The translations under genes were made by a program, and so were the position numbers. This document shows, piece by piece, positions 34,918-43,791 of a stretch of DNA of 64,000 nt (position 1 is the stretch's first letter; every line of letters begins with the position of its first letter). The notes under the pieces are model-generated. The model was not told where the DNA came from, made no database searches, and worked only from the letters and a program-made list of their open reading frames with translations. The DNA is taken from the NCBI GenBank assembly GCA_964517465.1, contig CAZFEK010000023.1:4777-68776 (forward strand), read 5' to 3'. The DNA comes from JACPUX01 sp964517465 (GTDB lineage: Bacteria; Pseudomonadota; Gammaproteobacteria; Burkholderiales; Casimicrobiaceae).

Positions 34918-36564
34918 ATGAATCCGTTGCGGCGCTTGTGGCATACCCTGCTGGGGAAGGGCCACCCGCTTTCGAGCGTGCGAGCGGCGGATCGCTGGCT
35001 TGCCCGGCTGGATCGTCGCGACGGTTTCGTGCTTGCGGCAGAAGCGACCAAAGTCGTGCTGACCTACGCCGCCTCGCGCGATGCGCCCACACCGCGAGAA
35101 CTGGGCGCCCTGTTCCACCTTGACCTTGCTTTCCAGCCCCTGGCCGACACCATGCTCCAAGAGTACATCGAGCAGTGCCAAAAGGGCGGCAATCTCGAAG
35201 GTAGATTGTGGACTGCCGCCTACGATCTCGGTCAGGCTTTTCTTAAGGCTTATGCGAGAGTTTTGCGTTCGGCGCGTGAAAACATCAACCGGCCGGCCTG
35301 GGCCGATTGGTTTCCCGCTCTGCTTTCGCGGCACGTTCATTTTCTGCGCCAAGACCTCAAGCTGAGGCAGTTCCGCTACGCCGGATGGAGCGCTGCGCAA
35401 TGGCGGGAGTTGCATGAGATCTACCAGCTCGCCGCGCTCTACGATCGCCAGCGAACCCGGCAGCCGCTGCCCGGCGAGCGGCGCGGCGCGAGCGTTGAAG
35501 AGGAATACCTGGGGGCTTTGCTCATCGCCCGGCTCAACACCGGCAACTTCACCCCGCCGCAACTGGAGTGGATTGCGCAGCGATTGGCGGAGTGGGCGAG
35601 AGGCTTGGTGATCGAACCGCCGGGCGATGGAGCCGGCGCCTTTGAAATCGATCTCTTGGGGTTCGGCGGGCTGAGATATTTCGACGCCCAGGCCAAAGGC
35701 CACGGCGGTGAGCGTTACGGGCGGCTCGATACCAGCCGCCTGTATCGCCGCGTCCAGGAAGCATTGGTGCAGCAAGAGCCGATCAGCGGTTCGCCGCGTG
35801 GCATCTCGTCGGTGGAGCAACATTTCTTGCTGGCGCGTATGGCGGCCTTGTTTTCGCCCGCCCCCCCGGCGCCGGTGCCTCGCGCCGAACGGCGCAATAG
35901 CGCGCAGATCTTGCGGGTGGTTGGGGGCCTGCCGGTGGTCTGCCGGGCCATCGCGGAGATGTCGCGCGCCGATCGCGCCGCCCTCCAGGCCGGCGCGATG
36001 CATAGTTACGAAGAAGTCACCCAACTGTACGTTTCCGGACGCACTGCCACCGGGCAGCGCCAGGAAAGTCGGCTGCCCAGCGTGATGTGGCGCCTATTGG
36101 ACGCCAGCCAAACCGGCCTTCGCCTAGGCGCGCCGGCCGGCAGCCCGGTTTGCCGCTTGGGTGATCTCATCGCGGCGCAGGACGTCAACGATCTAAGCTG
36201 GACGCTGGGCGTGGTCAGACGCGTGCAAAGAAGCCGCGCCGAAGAAACGCACTACGGCCTCGAAATGATGGCGAGGAAACTCATCCGGGTGATGCTGCAG
36301 GAGCGCGACCCGGTGATCGACATTTTCAGCCCCGACATGCACGGCACCCAGCGGCCTTTCTACGGCCTGTATCTGCCCGCTTTCCCCGAAAACCGTCTGC
36401 CCGGGCAGCGCAGCCTGGTGTTGCCCGAAACGCGATACAAAGAAGGCCTGGATCTCAATCTCATCACCGGCACCAAGCGCTTCGTCATTCATCTCACCCG
36501 CTTGATCGAAAAAGAGACGGGGTGGGTTTGGGCCGCGTTCAGTGCGGTGGACAAGATTGATTAG
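34918..36564 (+). CDS. Unrecognised 548-residue protein with C-terminal PilZ-like motif
   Basis: Not assigned to a known family. The N-terminal 350 residues are mostly helical, without signal peptide or membrane segment. In the C-terminal part R381-x3-R385 (RQESR) is followed by D395-x-S397-x2-G400 (DASQTG), the two motifs of PilZ c-di-GMP receptors. They are only nine residues apart, against the usual 15-25. The strands after them (LRLG, WTLGVVRRV, HYGLEMM) also fit a PilZ barrel. A further 90 residues follow. ATG 34918 has GGGGGAGGA upstream. It lies 30 bases after pmbA and may share its transcript. The c-di-GMP role is inference. Confidence 0.85.
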   Translation: MNPLRRLWHTLLGKGHPLSSVRAADRWLARLDRRDGFVLAAEATKVVLTYAASRDAPTPRELGALFHLDLAFQPLADTMLQEYIEQCQKGGNLEGRLWTAAYDLGQAFLKAYARVLRSARENINRPAWADWFPALLSRHVHFLRQDLKLRQFRYAGWSAAQWRELHEIYQLAALYDRQRTRQPLPGERRGASVEEEYLGALLIARLNTGNFTPPQLEWIAQRLAEWARGLVIEPPGDGAGAFEIDLLGFGGLRYFDAQAKGHGGERYGRLDTSRLYRRVQEALVQQEPISGSPRGISSVEQHFLLARMAALFSPAPPAPVPRAERRNSAQILRVVGGLPVVCRAIAEMSRADRAALQAGAMHSYEEVTQLYVSGRTATGQRQESRLPSVMWRLLDASQTGLRLGAPAGSPVCRLGDLIAAQDVNDLSWTLGVVRRVQRSRAEETHYGLEMMARKLIRVMLQERDPVIDIFSPDMHGTQRPFYGLYLPAFPENRLPGQRSLVLPETRYKEGLDLNLITGTKRFVIHLTRLIEKETGWVWAAFSAVDKID

Positions 36565-36630
36565 GGGCTAGGGGCTGCGATGCAACCGTGCCTAAGGCGT
36601 TGCCGGGCGTGCGGTTGGGGTTTATCCTGA

Positions 36631-36658
36631 TTGCCGTATTTGGCCCCGGCGCAATAAT
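36631..36658 (+). promoter_or_regulatory. Probable promoter of the TRAP permease genes
   Basis: TTGCCG (36631-36636) and AATAAT (36653-36658, five of six) are 16 bases apart, about 80 bases before dctQ. A second TTGCCG (36600-36605) with TATCCT (36623-36628) at 17 bases lies just upstream, so two start sites are possible. Confidence 0.5.
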
Positions 36659-36744
36659 GGCGCACCTTGTTCGCGGTGCGCCTGCTGCTCGCAGCGAAAC
36701 CTCTGCGCACCGGAAACTCGACCGTAACTATTGGGGGAAATCCT

Positions 36745-37350
36745 TTGGGCGGCTTACTTGGTTTTTCACGGGGGATCGACTTCATCAGCGATCGCCTCGG
36801 TCGTTTGCTCTTTTGGCTGGTGCTGGCCGCAGTGCTGATCAGCGCCGGCAACGCCATCATGCGCAAGGCTTTCAGCATCGGCTCGAACGCCTTCCTGGAA
36901 ATCCAGTGGTACCTGTTCTCCGCGGTATTCCTACTCGGCGCGGGTTATGCCTTCCTCAAGAACGCGCATGTGCGCATCGACTTCATTTCCAATCACCTCT
37001 CGGCCAGACTGCGCAACTGGATCGACATCCTGGGCATCGTCGTCTTCCTGCTGCCTCTGTGCGCCATCCTGATCAAACTCTCCTGGCCCCTGTTTGCCAA
37101 TGCCTGGACTTCGGGCGAGATGTCACAGAACGCGGGTGGCCTCATTCGCTGGCCGGCCTATCTGCTCATTCCCGCCGGCATGGCGCTGTTGCTGCTCCAG
37201 GGTCTTTCCGAGCTGATCAAGCGCGTGGCCTTCCTTACCGGAGCGGGCCCTGACGTGATCGCCCACGGGCACGGCACCCAGCCTGACGAATCCGAGATCG
37301 AGCGCGAAATCGAAGCACACGCCGCGCAGGTCAAAGAGGAGGTCCGGTGA
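36745..37350 (+). CDS. dctQ: TRAP transporter small permease (DctQ)
   Basis: DctQ is the four-TM small membrane subunit of a TRAP transporter. The 201-residue product shows hydrophobic stretches near 20-40, 55-75, 95-115 and 140-165, and the family segment EIQWYLFSAVFLLGAGYAF with HVRIDF. TTG 36745 is chosen because GGGGGA (36733-36738) precedes it; an earlier TTG at 36667 lacks a ribosome binding site. The C-terminal 30 residues are charged. It overlaps dctM by one base (TGATG). Confidence 0.88.
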   Translation: MGGLLGFSRGIDFISDRLGRLLFWLVLAAVLISAGNAIMRKAFSIGSNAFLEIQWYLFSAVFLLGAGYAFLKNAHVRIDFISNHLSARLRNWIDILGIVVFLLPLCAILIKLSWPLFANAWTSGEMSQNAGGLIRWPAYLLIPAGMALLLLQGLSELIKRVAFLTGAGPDVIAHGHGTQPDESEIEREIEAHAAQVKEEVR

Positions 37351-39239
37351 TGGAATTCATTGCCCAGAATTTCGTGCCGCTACTTTTTTGCGGCCTTTTG
37401 TTCTTCCTGCTGACTGGGTTTCCGGTGGCCTTCGCGCTGGCTGCCACGGGGCTGTTTTTCGGTTTCATCGGCATGGAGGTGGGGCTTTTTCCAGGCAACC
37501 TGTTTCAGGCGTTGCCGCTGCGCATTTTTGGCATCATGCAGAACGACACCCTGCTGGCCATTCCCTTCTTCACCTTCATGGGCATCATTCTTGAACGCAG
37601 CGGCATGGCCGAGGACCTGCTCGAAACCGTGGGCCAGGTTTTTGGCCCGGTGCGTGGCGGCCTGGCATTGGCGGTGGTTTTCGTCGGCGCCCTGCTGGCC
37701 GCGACCACGGGCGTGGTGGCGGCGGCGGTGATTTCCATGGGCCTCATTTCCCTGCCCATCATGCTGCGTTATGGCTATAACCGCACCGTCGCCACCGGCG
37801 TGATCACCGCCTCAGGAACGCTGGCTCAAGCCATTCCGCCGTCGCTGGTGCTGATCGTCATGGCCGACCAGCTCGGGCGCTCGGTGGGCGACATGTATGC
37901 CGGCGGCCTGCTGCCGGGGCTGTTGCTAGTGGTGTTCTACGCGCTTTTTGTCATCATCATCGCCATCGTGCGGCCGTCCTGGGTGCCGGCTTTGCCGCCC
38001 GAAGCACGGATCTACAAGGAAGCCAATGGCTCCAGTGGCCACCGGTCGTTGTTGGTGCTGATGACCGTTGCTGCCGTTGCCGCGATGGTTTGGTCCAAGT
38101 ACCACGACGGCATTCTCAAGGCTTGGACGGGGCGGGATACCCCCGCGCCCGGTGACGAAATCGTCATCATGTCCATGACCGTGGCCTCGTTCACCGCCTT
38201 GGGGCTATCGCTCTTGAATCGCGCCTTCAAGCTCAATCTGCTTTCCAAGCTTTCAGAGCGGGTGACCTTCGTGCTCATTCCCCCGCTCATTCTGATCTTC
38301 TTGGTTTTGGGCACCATTTTTTTGGGACTGGCGACCCCCACCGAAGGCGGCGCCATGGGCGCATTGGGTGCCTTCATCATGGCGCTGGCCAAGCGCAAGC
38401 TTAGCCTATCGCTCTTGAAGCAGGCGCTGGAAAACACCACCAAGCTATCTTGTTTCGTGCTGTTCATTCTCATCGGATCCACGGTGTTTTCTTTCACTTT
38501 CAACGCCGCGGACGGCGCCAAGTGGGTGGAACACCTCTTTGACAAAATGCCCGGTGGTGCCCTCGGCTTTTTGATCGTGGTGAACCTCCTGGTCTTCGTG
38601 CTGGGCATGTTTATAGACTTCTTCGAGATCGCCTTCATCGTCGTGCCACTGCTGGCCCCGGTGGCTGAAAAGCTTCTGCCCAGCCTCCTGCCGCCGGGGT
38701 CCGATGCCTTGATCTGGTTCGGGGTGATCATTGCCGTCAATTTGCAGACCTCTTTCCTTACGCCACCCTTCGGCTTTGCTCTGTTCTATTTGAGGAGCGT
38801 GGCGGCGAAAACCGATTACACCGACCGCGTGACCCAGAAGCGCATTCCGGCGGTGACCACGGCGCAAATCTACAAAGGGGCCATCGCTTTCATCATCATT
38901 CAGGTCATCATGGTGGCGGCAATCATCGTCTGGCCCAAGCTGGTGTTGAGCGGACTGGACAGCGGTACCGCAGCCACCAATCTCGATGCGGTCAAAATCG
39001 AGATGGAGGAGGACTACAACAAGAAGGAAGAAGATCAGAACAAGATCTTTGGGTTGACTCCCGACAAGAAAGGTGGAGCGACCAAACCTGACGCGCCCAA
39101 GGCCGACGCGCCCAAAGGTGGGGAAGCCTTGGGCGGGCTGCCCAATCCCGCAGCGGAGAAGCCCGCCGCCGCGGATGACGATGATCCCATGGCGGCCATC
39201 AAACGGGCGCTCGAAGAAGACAAGAAAAAGAAGAAGTGA
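37350..39239 (+). CDS. dctM: TRAP transporter large permease (DctM), long form
   Basis: DctM is the ion-coupled transport subunit. At 629 residues it is some 200 longer than the common 425-residue form. The first 200 residues are standard (FALAATGLFFGFIGM, GIILERSGMAEDLL, ITASGTLAQAIPPSLVLIV). An inserted loop with extra hydrophobic segments follows, then LATPTEGGAMGALGAF and NLQTSFLTPPFGFALFY. The last 80 residues form a soluble Lys/Glu/Asp/Pro-rich tail ending in a run of lysines. GAGGAGG (37336-37342) precedes ATG 37350. Similar large TRAP permeases with 2-oxoacid-type binding proteins are known. Confidence 0.93.
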   Translation: MEFIAQNFVPLLFCGLLFFLLTGFPVAFALAATGLFFGFIGMEVGLFPGNLFQALPLRIFGIMQNDTLLAIPFFTFMGIILERSGMAEDLLETVGQVFGPVRGGLALAVVFVGALLAATTGVVAAAVISMGLISLPIMLRYGYNRTVATGVITASGTLAQAIPPSLVLIVMADQLGRSVGDMYAGGLLPGLLLVVFYALFVIIIAIVRPSWVPALPPEARIYKEANGSSGHRSLLVLMTVAAVAAMVWSKYHDGILKAWTGRDTPAPGDEIVIMSMTVASFTALGLSLLNRAFKLNLLSKLSERVTFVLIPPLILIFLVLGTIFLGLATPTEGGAMGALGAFIMALAKRKLSLSLLKQALENTTKLSCFVLFILIGSTVFSFTFNAADGAKWVEHLFDKMPGGALGFLIVVNLLVFVLGMFIDFFEIAFIVVPLLAPVAEKLLPSLLPPGSDALIWFGVIIAVNLQTSFLTPPFGFALFYLRSVAAKTDYTDRVTQKRIPAVTTAQIYKGAIAFIIIQVIMVAAIIVWPKLVLSGLDSGTAATNLDAVKIEMEEDYNKKEEDQNKIFGLTPDKKGGATKPDAPKADAPKGGEALGGLPNPAAEKPAAADDDDPMAAIKRALEEDKKKKK

Positions 39240-39254
39240 TCTTCGCGCATCGGC

Positions 39255-39288
39255 AAAAACCCCGGACTTCTCCTCCGGGGTTTTTTTT
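39255..39288 (+). terminator. Terminator after dctM
   Basis: A 12-bp stem (39255-39266 with 39274-39285) is closed by a seven-base loop and runs into eight Ts (39281-39288). It lies 16 bases after the dctM stop. Confidence 0.92.
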
Positions 39289-39440
39289 GCGCGTTTGGGC
39301 GGTGCCGTGGCCGCTTTGTGGGACACCCCGCACGAGATTCACAGTCCGCGCTGTGCCCAACTCTGCGCCCGAAGTGGGCGTACCCGCCGTCGTCGTGTCG
39401 CACTACGCGCGCCCGCGTCGATGCGGGCGCCGGGACACGC

Positions 39441-39468
39441 CAAAAAAAACCCCGGCACGCGGCCGGGG
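39441..39468 (-). terminator. Terminator of the TakP-like gene (minus strand)
   Basis: Read on the minus strand, CCCCGGC (39468-39462) pairs with GCCGGGG (39456-39450) around a five-base loop, followed by eight Ts (39449-39442). It lies 25 bases downstream of the binding-protein stop codon. Confidence 0.88.
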
Positions 39469-39492
39469 CTGGACCAACCATGAGACGGATAC

Positions 39493-40578
39493 TCAGAGTT
39501 TCTGCGACTGCATGAAGTCGTCGAAGCCCGCTTCGGCGAAGCGGAACCAGAGGTTCTGGTCGCGACGGAAAGCGCTGTAGTCGTCGTAAACTTTTTTCCA
39601 CTTCGGGTTGCTGGCCGAAAGTTCGCCGTAAAGCGCCATGGCTTCCTTGAAGGCGGCGTCCATCACTTCTTTGGGCAAGCGGTGCAGTTGCACGCCGGCG
39701 GCCACCAGTTCCTTCAAGGCCTTGGGGTTACGGGCGTCGTACATCGCCTGCATGTCGGTGTGGGCGTAAGCGGCGGCGCTTTCGATGATCGCGCGGTTTT
39801 CGGGGGAGAGGGCAGCCAGCGCCTTGTTGTTGACGTAGAGCGACAACTGCGGGCCACCTTCCCACCAGGCCGGGTAGTAGTAGTGCTTGGCGACTTTGTT
39901 GAAGCCCAACTTCTGGTCGTCATAGGGGCCGACCCACTCGGTGGCGTCGATGGTGCCTTTTTCCAGCGCTTGGTAAATTTCGCCGCCGGGGATGTTCTGC
40001 GGCACGCCGCCGATGCGTTCCAGCACCTTGCCGCCGAAGCCGCCGATGCGCATCTTCAAGCCCTTGATGTCGGCCAGGCTCTTGATCTCCTTGCGATACC
40101 AGCCGCCCATCTGCGCCCCGGTGTTGCCCATGGGGAAGTTGACGATGTTGTATTCGCTGTAGAACTCGCGGAACAGTTTCATGCCATTGCCTTGATACAT
40201 CCAGGCGGTGAGCTGGCGGGAGTTCAGGCCGAAGGGGATGGCGCAATCCATGGCGAAGGTGGGATCCTTGCCAAAGAAGTAGTAAGGCGCGGTGTGCGCG
40301 CATTCCACGGTGCCTTGCTGAATGCCGTCGACTACGCCGAAAGGAGGCATCAGTTCACCGCCGGCATGAACCGAAATGGTGAACTTGCCGCCGGACATTT
40401 CCTTCACTTTGTTGGAGAAGGTCTCGGCGGCGCCGAAAATGGTGTCCAGGGCCTTCGGAAAGCTCGAAGCCAGACGCCAGCGGATGGCGGCCTGGGCATG
40501 TACGGCCGGGGCGACGCCAGCGGCCAGGATACCGGCGAGACCCACGCCGGATTTGCTCAGAAATGAACGACGTTCCAC
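39493..40578 (-). CDS. TRAP periplasmic binding protein, TakP-like (2-oxoacid type)
   Basis: The 361-residue protein binds the substrate for the DctQM permease. The N-terminus has a twin-arginine motif (MERRSFLSKSG) and a hydrophobic stretch ending AVHAQ, so export may be by Tat. The body closely resembles the TakP family: WRLASSFPKALDTIFG, MRIGGFGGKVLERIG and ATEWVGPYDDQKLGF. TakP of Rhodobacter binds pyruvate and other 2-oxoacids with sodium, so a similar substrate is inferred. GAGGATT precedes the ATG. The gene converges on dctQM, with back-to-back terminators between them. Confidence 0.92.
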   Translation of the reverse strand: MERRSFLSKSGVGLAGILAAGVAPAVHAQAAIRWRLASSFPKALDTIFGAAETFSNKVKEMSGGKFTISVHAGGELMPPFGVVDGIQQGTVECAHTAPYYFFGKDPTFAMDCAIPFGLNSRQLTAWMYQGNGMKLFREFYSEYNIVNFPMGNTGAQMGGWYRKEIKSLADIKGLKMRIGGFGGKVLERIGGVPQNIPGGEIYQALEKGTIDATEWVGPYDDQKLGFNKVAKHYYYPAWWEGGPQLSLYVNNKALAALSPENRAIIESAAAYAHTDMQAMYDARNPKALKELVAAGVQLHRLPKEVMDAAFKEAMALYGELSASNPKWKKVYDDYSAFRRDQNLWFRFAEAGFDDFMQSQKL

Positions 40579-40622
40579 GAAATAATCCTCCTCAGACGGG
40601 AAATTGGGGTACCACGCGGGCG

Positions 40623-40650
40623 ATTATAGGCGCTTGTAACCGCCTGGCTA
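40623..40650 (-). promoter_or_regulatory. Promoter of the TakP-like gene
   Basis: On the minus strand TAGCCA (40650-40645) and a perfect TATAAT (40628-40623) are 16 bases apart, about 45 bases before the start codon. Confidence 0.65.
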
Positions 40651-40760
40651 GTTCGGGTTTCCCCCAAGGCCGGCTCGCCGGCTTGAGTCCTGCCTCACGC
40701 GAACTGCTAAGATTTGACTTGGTCACTACGGCCTCTAATTTTCGCCTTCCGGGATGAGAA

Positions 40761-41876
40761 ATGAGTCGAAGAAACGGCTTTGGGGGATTTACGAGGTGGC
40801 GTTCCATCAGGTCGAAAGCTGGGTCTTGCGGCTTGCGCGGCCTTGGCCTGGTGTTTTTGCTTTGGGTCGGGCCGGGGGGCGCGGCTGCGGCTGACGCACC
40901 CGCGGAGGGTAAGTATCGATGGCGTATCGCCAGCTCGTGGTCGGTCCAGACACCGGTATTGGGAGAACTCGCCACGCGTTTTGCCAACGATCTTCGGGTG
41001 GCTTCGCAAGGCCGCCTGGATGTGCGTGTGGAAGAACCTGTCTATCACAAGTCTCCCCAGGGCGTGTTGGACATGGTGCGCTCGGGCACTCATGAAATGG
41101 GGCTTACCGCGACGCACTTCGCTCGCGGGCGCGAATCGCCGCTGCTTCTTTTTGCCGCTCTCAGCGCCAACATGAGCGAATCGGAAAAGTTGGCTTGGCT
41201 CAAGGGCGGCGGCGGCGTGAAGAGACTCAACGAGCTCACCGGTTTGCAGGGATTGTATTGCCATTTCATCGGCAACCACTTGGTGGAACGCGGGCTTTGG
41301 ACGCGCCGGGAAATCAGAAGCCTGGAAGACTTGCGCGCTTTGCGATTGCGCCTTCCCGGCGACGCCAGTCCGGGGCTGCGCAAGCTGGGCCTGCGCACCG
41401 CAAGCGCTCCTGCGGCGGAGTTGCACGAAGCGCTGGCGACCGGGCGCATCGACGCTTTGGAATGGCCGGGTGCCAGTGAAAGCGCGCTGATCAATACGAG
41501 CCAGGGCAACTTCAGCTACTACCCTGGCTGGCTGGATCCCGGCGCCGAGGTGGTGTTTTTGGTGAATCGAGACAAACAGGCGAGTTTGCCGCCCGATCTG
41601 CAAATTCTGCTGAGCGCTGCGATTAAGTCGCTGGTCAACGATCTCCTGGGCGCTAGCGTGCAGCATCATCAGCTTCGACTCGAGAAACTCGCCAAGTCCA
41701 AGGTTGCGGTTCGCCCCCTGTCGCGCGAGCTCGTCTCGGCTTTGCGAGAGGCCAATGAGGAGGCCTTGCGCGAGCAAACCGGGCGTTCATCGGAATGGGA
41801 AGAAATTTTTCAAGAGCGCCAGACCTTTGTGGCCCGGTGGCGCGAGTGGGCCAGGCCGGGCGCGGCGGCGCCTTGA
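40761..41876 (+). CDS. Divergent second TRAP binding protein (DctP family)
   Basis: The 371-residue protein shares the DctP fold: YRWRIASSWSVQTPVLGELA after a signal peptide (hydrophobic GLGLVFLLWVGPGGAAAA, cleavage near residue 44). Key TakP-type motifs are changed: ALEWPGASESALIN replaces the ATEWVGPYDDQKLGF region, and RLRLPGDAS stands where MRIGGFGG is expected. It is transcribed away from the TakP-like gene with a 182-base gap. No second permease is near, so it may feed the same DctQM, bind another ligand or act as a sensor; this is inference. Confidence 0.85.
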   Translation: MSRRNGFGGFTRWRSIRSKAGSCGLRGLGLVFLLWVGPGGAAAADAPAEGKYRWRIASSWSVQTPVLGELATRFANDLRVASQGRLDVRVEEPVYHKSPQGVLDMVRSGTHEMGLTATHFARGRESPLLLFAALSANMSESEKLAWLKGGGGVKRLNELTGLQGLYCHFIGNHLVERGLWTRREIRSLEDLRALRLRLPGDASPGLRKLGLRTASAPAAELHEALATGRIDALEWPGASESALINTSQGNFSYYPGWLDPGAEVVFLVNRDKQASLPPDLQILLSAAIKSLVNDLLGASVQHHQLRLEKLAKSKVAVRPLSRELVSALREANEEALREQTGRSSEWEEIFQERQTFVARWREWARPGAAAP

Positions 41877-41884
41877 GCGAACTG

Positions 41885-41911
41885 TCGACACCGCGAGCCA
41901 GCGTGTAAAAT
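41885..41911 (+). promoter_or_regulatory. Possible promoter of glyA
   Basis: TCGACA (41885-41890, five of six) and TAAAAT (41906-41911, five of six) are 15 bases apart, a short but usable spacing, giving a leader of about 110 bases. No known riboswitch was recognised in the leader. Confidence 0.45.
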
Positions 41912-42025
41912 ACGAGTTGTCCGCAGGGGCTTGGCCTTGGCCCGGTCCCGGCTTTGATTCTTGCCAAGTTGCCGACGCGCCTGGCAAGCCGCGTTTTCCG
42001 TTTGCTCGCTGAAGGAATCTCCCCC

Positions 42026-43273
42026 ATGTTTCGCCGCAACGATACCATTGCCCACGTCGACCCCGATCTCTGGACCGCCATGCAGGGTGAACTACGGCGC
42101 CAGGAAGATCACGTCGAACTGATTGCTTCGGAAAATTACGTCAGTTATGCCGTGCTCGAAGCGCAAGGCTCCGTGCTCACCAACAAATATGCCGAGGGTT
42201 ACCCGGGAAAACGCTATTACGGCGGCTGCGAGTATGTCGATACCGCTGAGTGGCTGGCCATCGAGCGGGCCAAGAAGCTCTTCGGTGCCGCTTACGCCAA
42301 CGTGCAGCCGCATTCGGGGTCCCAGGCCAATCAGGCAGTGTATTTCTCGGTACTGAAACCGGGCGATACCATTCTGGGCATGTCGCTGGCGCACGGCGGG
42401 CATCTGACTCACGGCGCATCGGTCAACATCTCCGGGAAACTTTTCCACGCCGTCACCTACGGTCTGCATCCGGACACCGAAGAAATCGACTACCACGAAG
42501 TGGAGCGTTTGGCGCACGAGCACAAGCCCCGCATGATCGTTGCCGGCGCTTCCGCGTATTCGCGGGTGATCGACTGGAAGCGCTTTCGGCACATCGCCGA
42601 CGCGGTCGGGGCCTACCTTTTCGTGGACATGGCCCACTACGCCGGGCTGATCGCCGCGGGTGTTTACCCAAGTCCGGTGGGCGTGGCAGATTTTGTCAGT
42701 ACCACCACCCATAAGACCTTGCGCGGCCCGCGGGGCGGCATGATCCTCGCCAATGCCGAACACGAGAAGATTCTCAATTCAGCGATTTTCCCGAGTTTGC
42801 AGGGCGGGCCATTGATGCACGTGATCGCGGCCAAGGCGGTCGCCCTCAAAGAGGCCATGAGCGGCGACTTTCGCCGCTACCAGGAACAAGTGCTGGCCAA
42901 TGCGCGGGTTATGGCGCAGGTGTTGAAAGAGCGGGGCTTGCGCATCGTCTCCGGCGGCACCGACAGCCACGTGTTCCTGGTCGACCTGCGCGCCAAGAAA
43001 ATTACCGGCAAGGATGCCGAGTCGGTTCTGGGCAAGGCGCATATCACGGTGAACAAGAACGCCATCCCCAACGACCCCGAGAAGCCGATGGTGACCTCCG
43101 GCATACGCATCGGCAGCCCGGCCATGACCACGCGAGGTTTTGGCGAATTGGAAGCCGAAAAGCTCGCCAACCTCATCGCCGATGTGCTCGAAGCGCCGCA
43201 GGACGAGGCCAAGCTGAGCCGTGTCGCGGGCGAGGTGAAGGCGATGTGCCAGCGTTTTCCGGTCTACGGCTAG
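42026..43273 (+). CDS. glyA: Serine hydroxymethyltransferase
   Basis: GlyA converts serine and tetrahydrofolate to glycine and 5,10-methylene-THF, the main C1 source. The 415-residue PLP enzyme has the Schiff-base lysine in STTTHKTLRGPRGG and the family segments ELIASENYVS, NKYAEGYPGKRYYGG. ATG 42026 is preceded by GAAGGAA (42011-42017) and yields the standard start MFRRNDTIAHVDPDLW. The nrdR and ribD genes follow, an order common in Proteobacteria. Confidence 0.97.
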   Translation: MFRRNDTIAHVDPDLWTAMQGELRRQEDHVELIASENYVSYAVLEAQGSVLTNKYAEGYPGKRYYGGCEYVDTAEWLAIERAKKLFGAAYANVQPHSGSQANQAVYFSVLKPGDTILGMSLAHGGHLTHGASVNISGKLFHAVTYGLHPDTEEIDYHEVERLAHEHKPRMIVAGASAYSRVIDWKRFRHIADAVGAYLFVDMAHYAGLIAAGVYPSPVGVADFVSTTTHKTLRGPRGGMILANAEHEKILNSAIFPSLQGGPLMHVIAAKAVALKEAMSGDFRRYQEQVLANARVMAQVLKERGLRIVSGGTDSHVFLVDLRAKKITGKDAESVLGKAHITVNKNAIPNDPEKPMVTSGIRIGSPAMTTRGFGELEAEKLANLIADVLEAPQDEAKLSRVAGEVKAMCQRFPVYG

Positions 43274-43308
43274 GATCCGGCGCCTTTGGGTGAAACCGGG
43301 AGCAAGGC

Positions 43309-43791
43309 ATGAAATGCCCTTTTTGTGGTGCCGCCGACACCCAGGTGATCGACTCCCGGGTCAGCGAATCGGGCGATAGCATTCGCCGCCGGCGCCGTTG
43401 CGCAGCCTGCCAGAAGCGCTTTACCACCTATGAGAAGGCTGAGCTGCGCCTGCCGCAGGTGGTGAAGCAAGACGGCCGCCGCGCCGATTTCGATATCGAA
43501 CGCTTGCGGGTGGGCTTTCAGCGCGCCTTGCACAAGCGGCCGGTGCCCACGGGGTTCGTCGATCAAGCGATAGACCGCATTACCCAGCAGGTGCTGGCCC
43601 TGGGCGAACGAGAAATTCCTTCGCGGCAGTTGGGCGAAATGGTGATGCAAGAGCTCTACCGTCTCGACAAAGTAGCCTACATCCGTTTTGCTTCGGTCTA
43701 TCGCAGCTTCAAAGATGTGGACGATTTCCGCGACGCCCTGCGCGAAGTGGAGCCCGCGCCCAAAAAAACCGCCAAGAAACGAGATGCCTGA
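43309..43791 (+). CDS. nrdR: Transcriptional repressor NrdR
   Basis: NrdR represses ribonucleotide reductase genes according to ATP/dATP binding. The 160-residue protein has the N-terminal zinc ribbon C3-x2-C6 and C31-x2-C34 (MKCPFCGAAD, CAACQKRF) and an ATP-cone domain from about residue 49 (VVKQDGRRADFDIERL). It overlaps ribD by eight bases. NrdR boxes were not found near a target, since no nrd genes are in the window. Confidence 0.96.
   Translation: MKCPFCGAADTQVIDSRVSESGDSIRRRRRCAACQKRFTTYEKAELRLPQVVKQDGRRADFDIERLRVGFQRALHKRPVPTGFVDQAIDRITQQVLALGEREIPSRQLGEMVMQELYRLDKVAYIRFASVYRSFKDVDDFRDALREVEPAPKKTAKKRDA

Noticed and set aside
33880..36024. A 714-codon open frame on the minus strand opposite pmbA and the 548-residue gene.
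   Set aside because: It lies fully antisense to two better-supported genes, its product is rich in His/Arg/Gly without family features, and such frames are common opposite GC-rich genes.
41912..42025. A glycine or other riboswitch in the glyA leader.
   Set aside because: The leader is about 110 bases and has none of the conserved glycine-aptamer segments that I could recognise.
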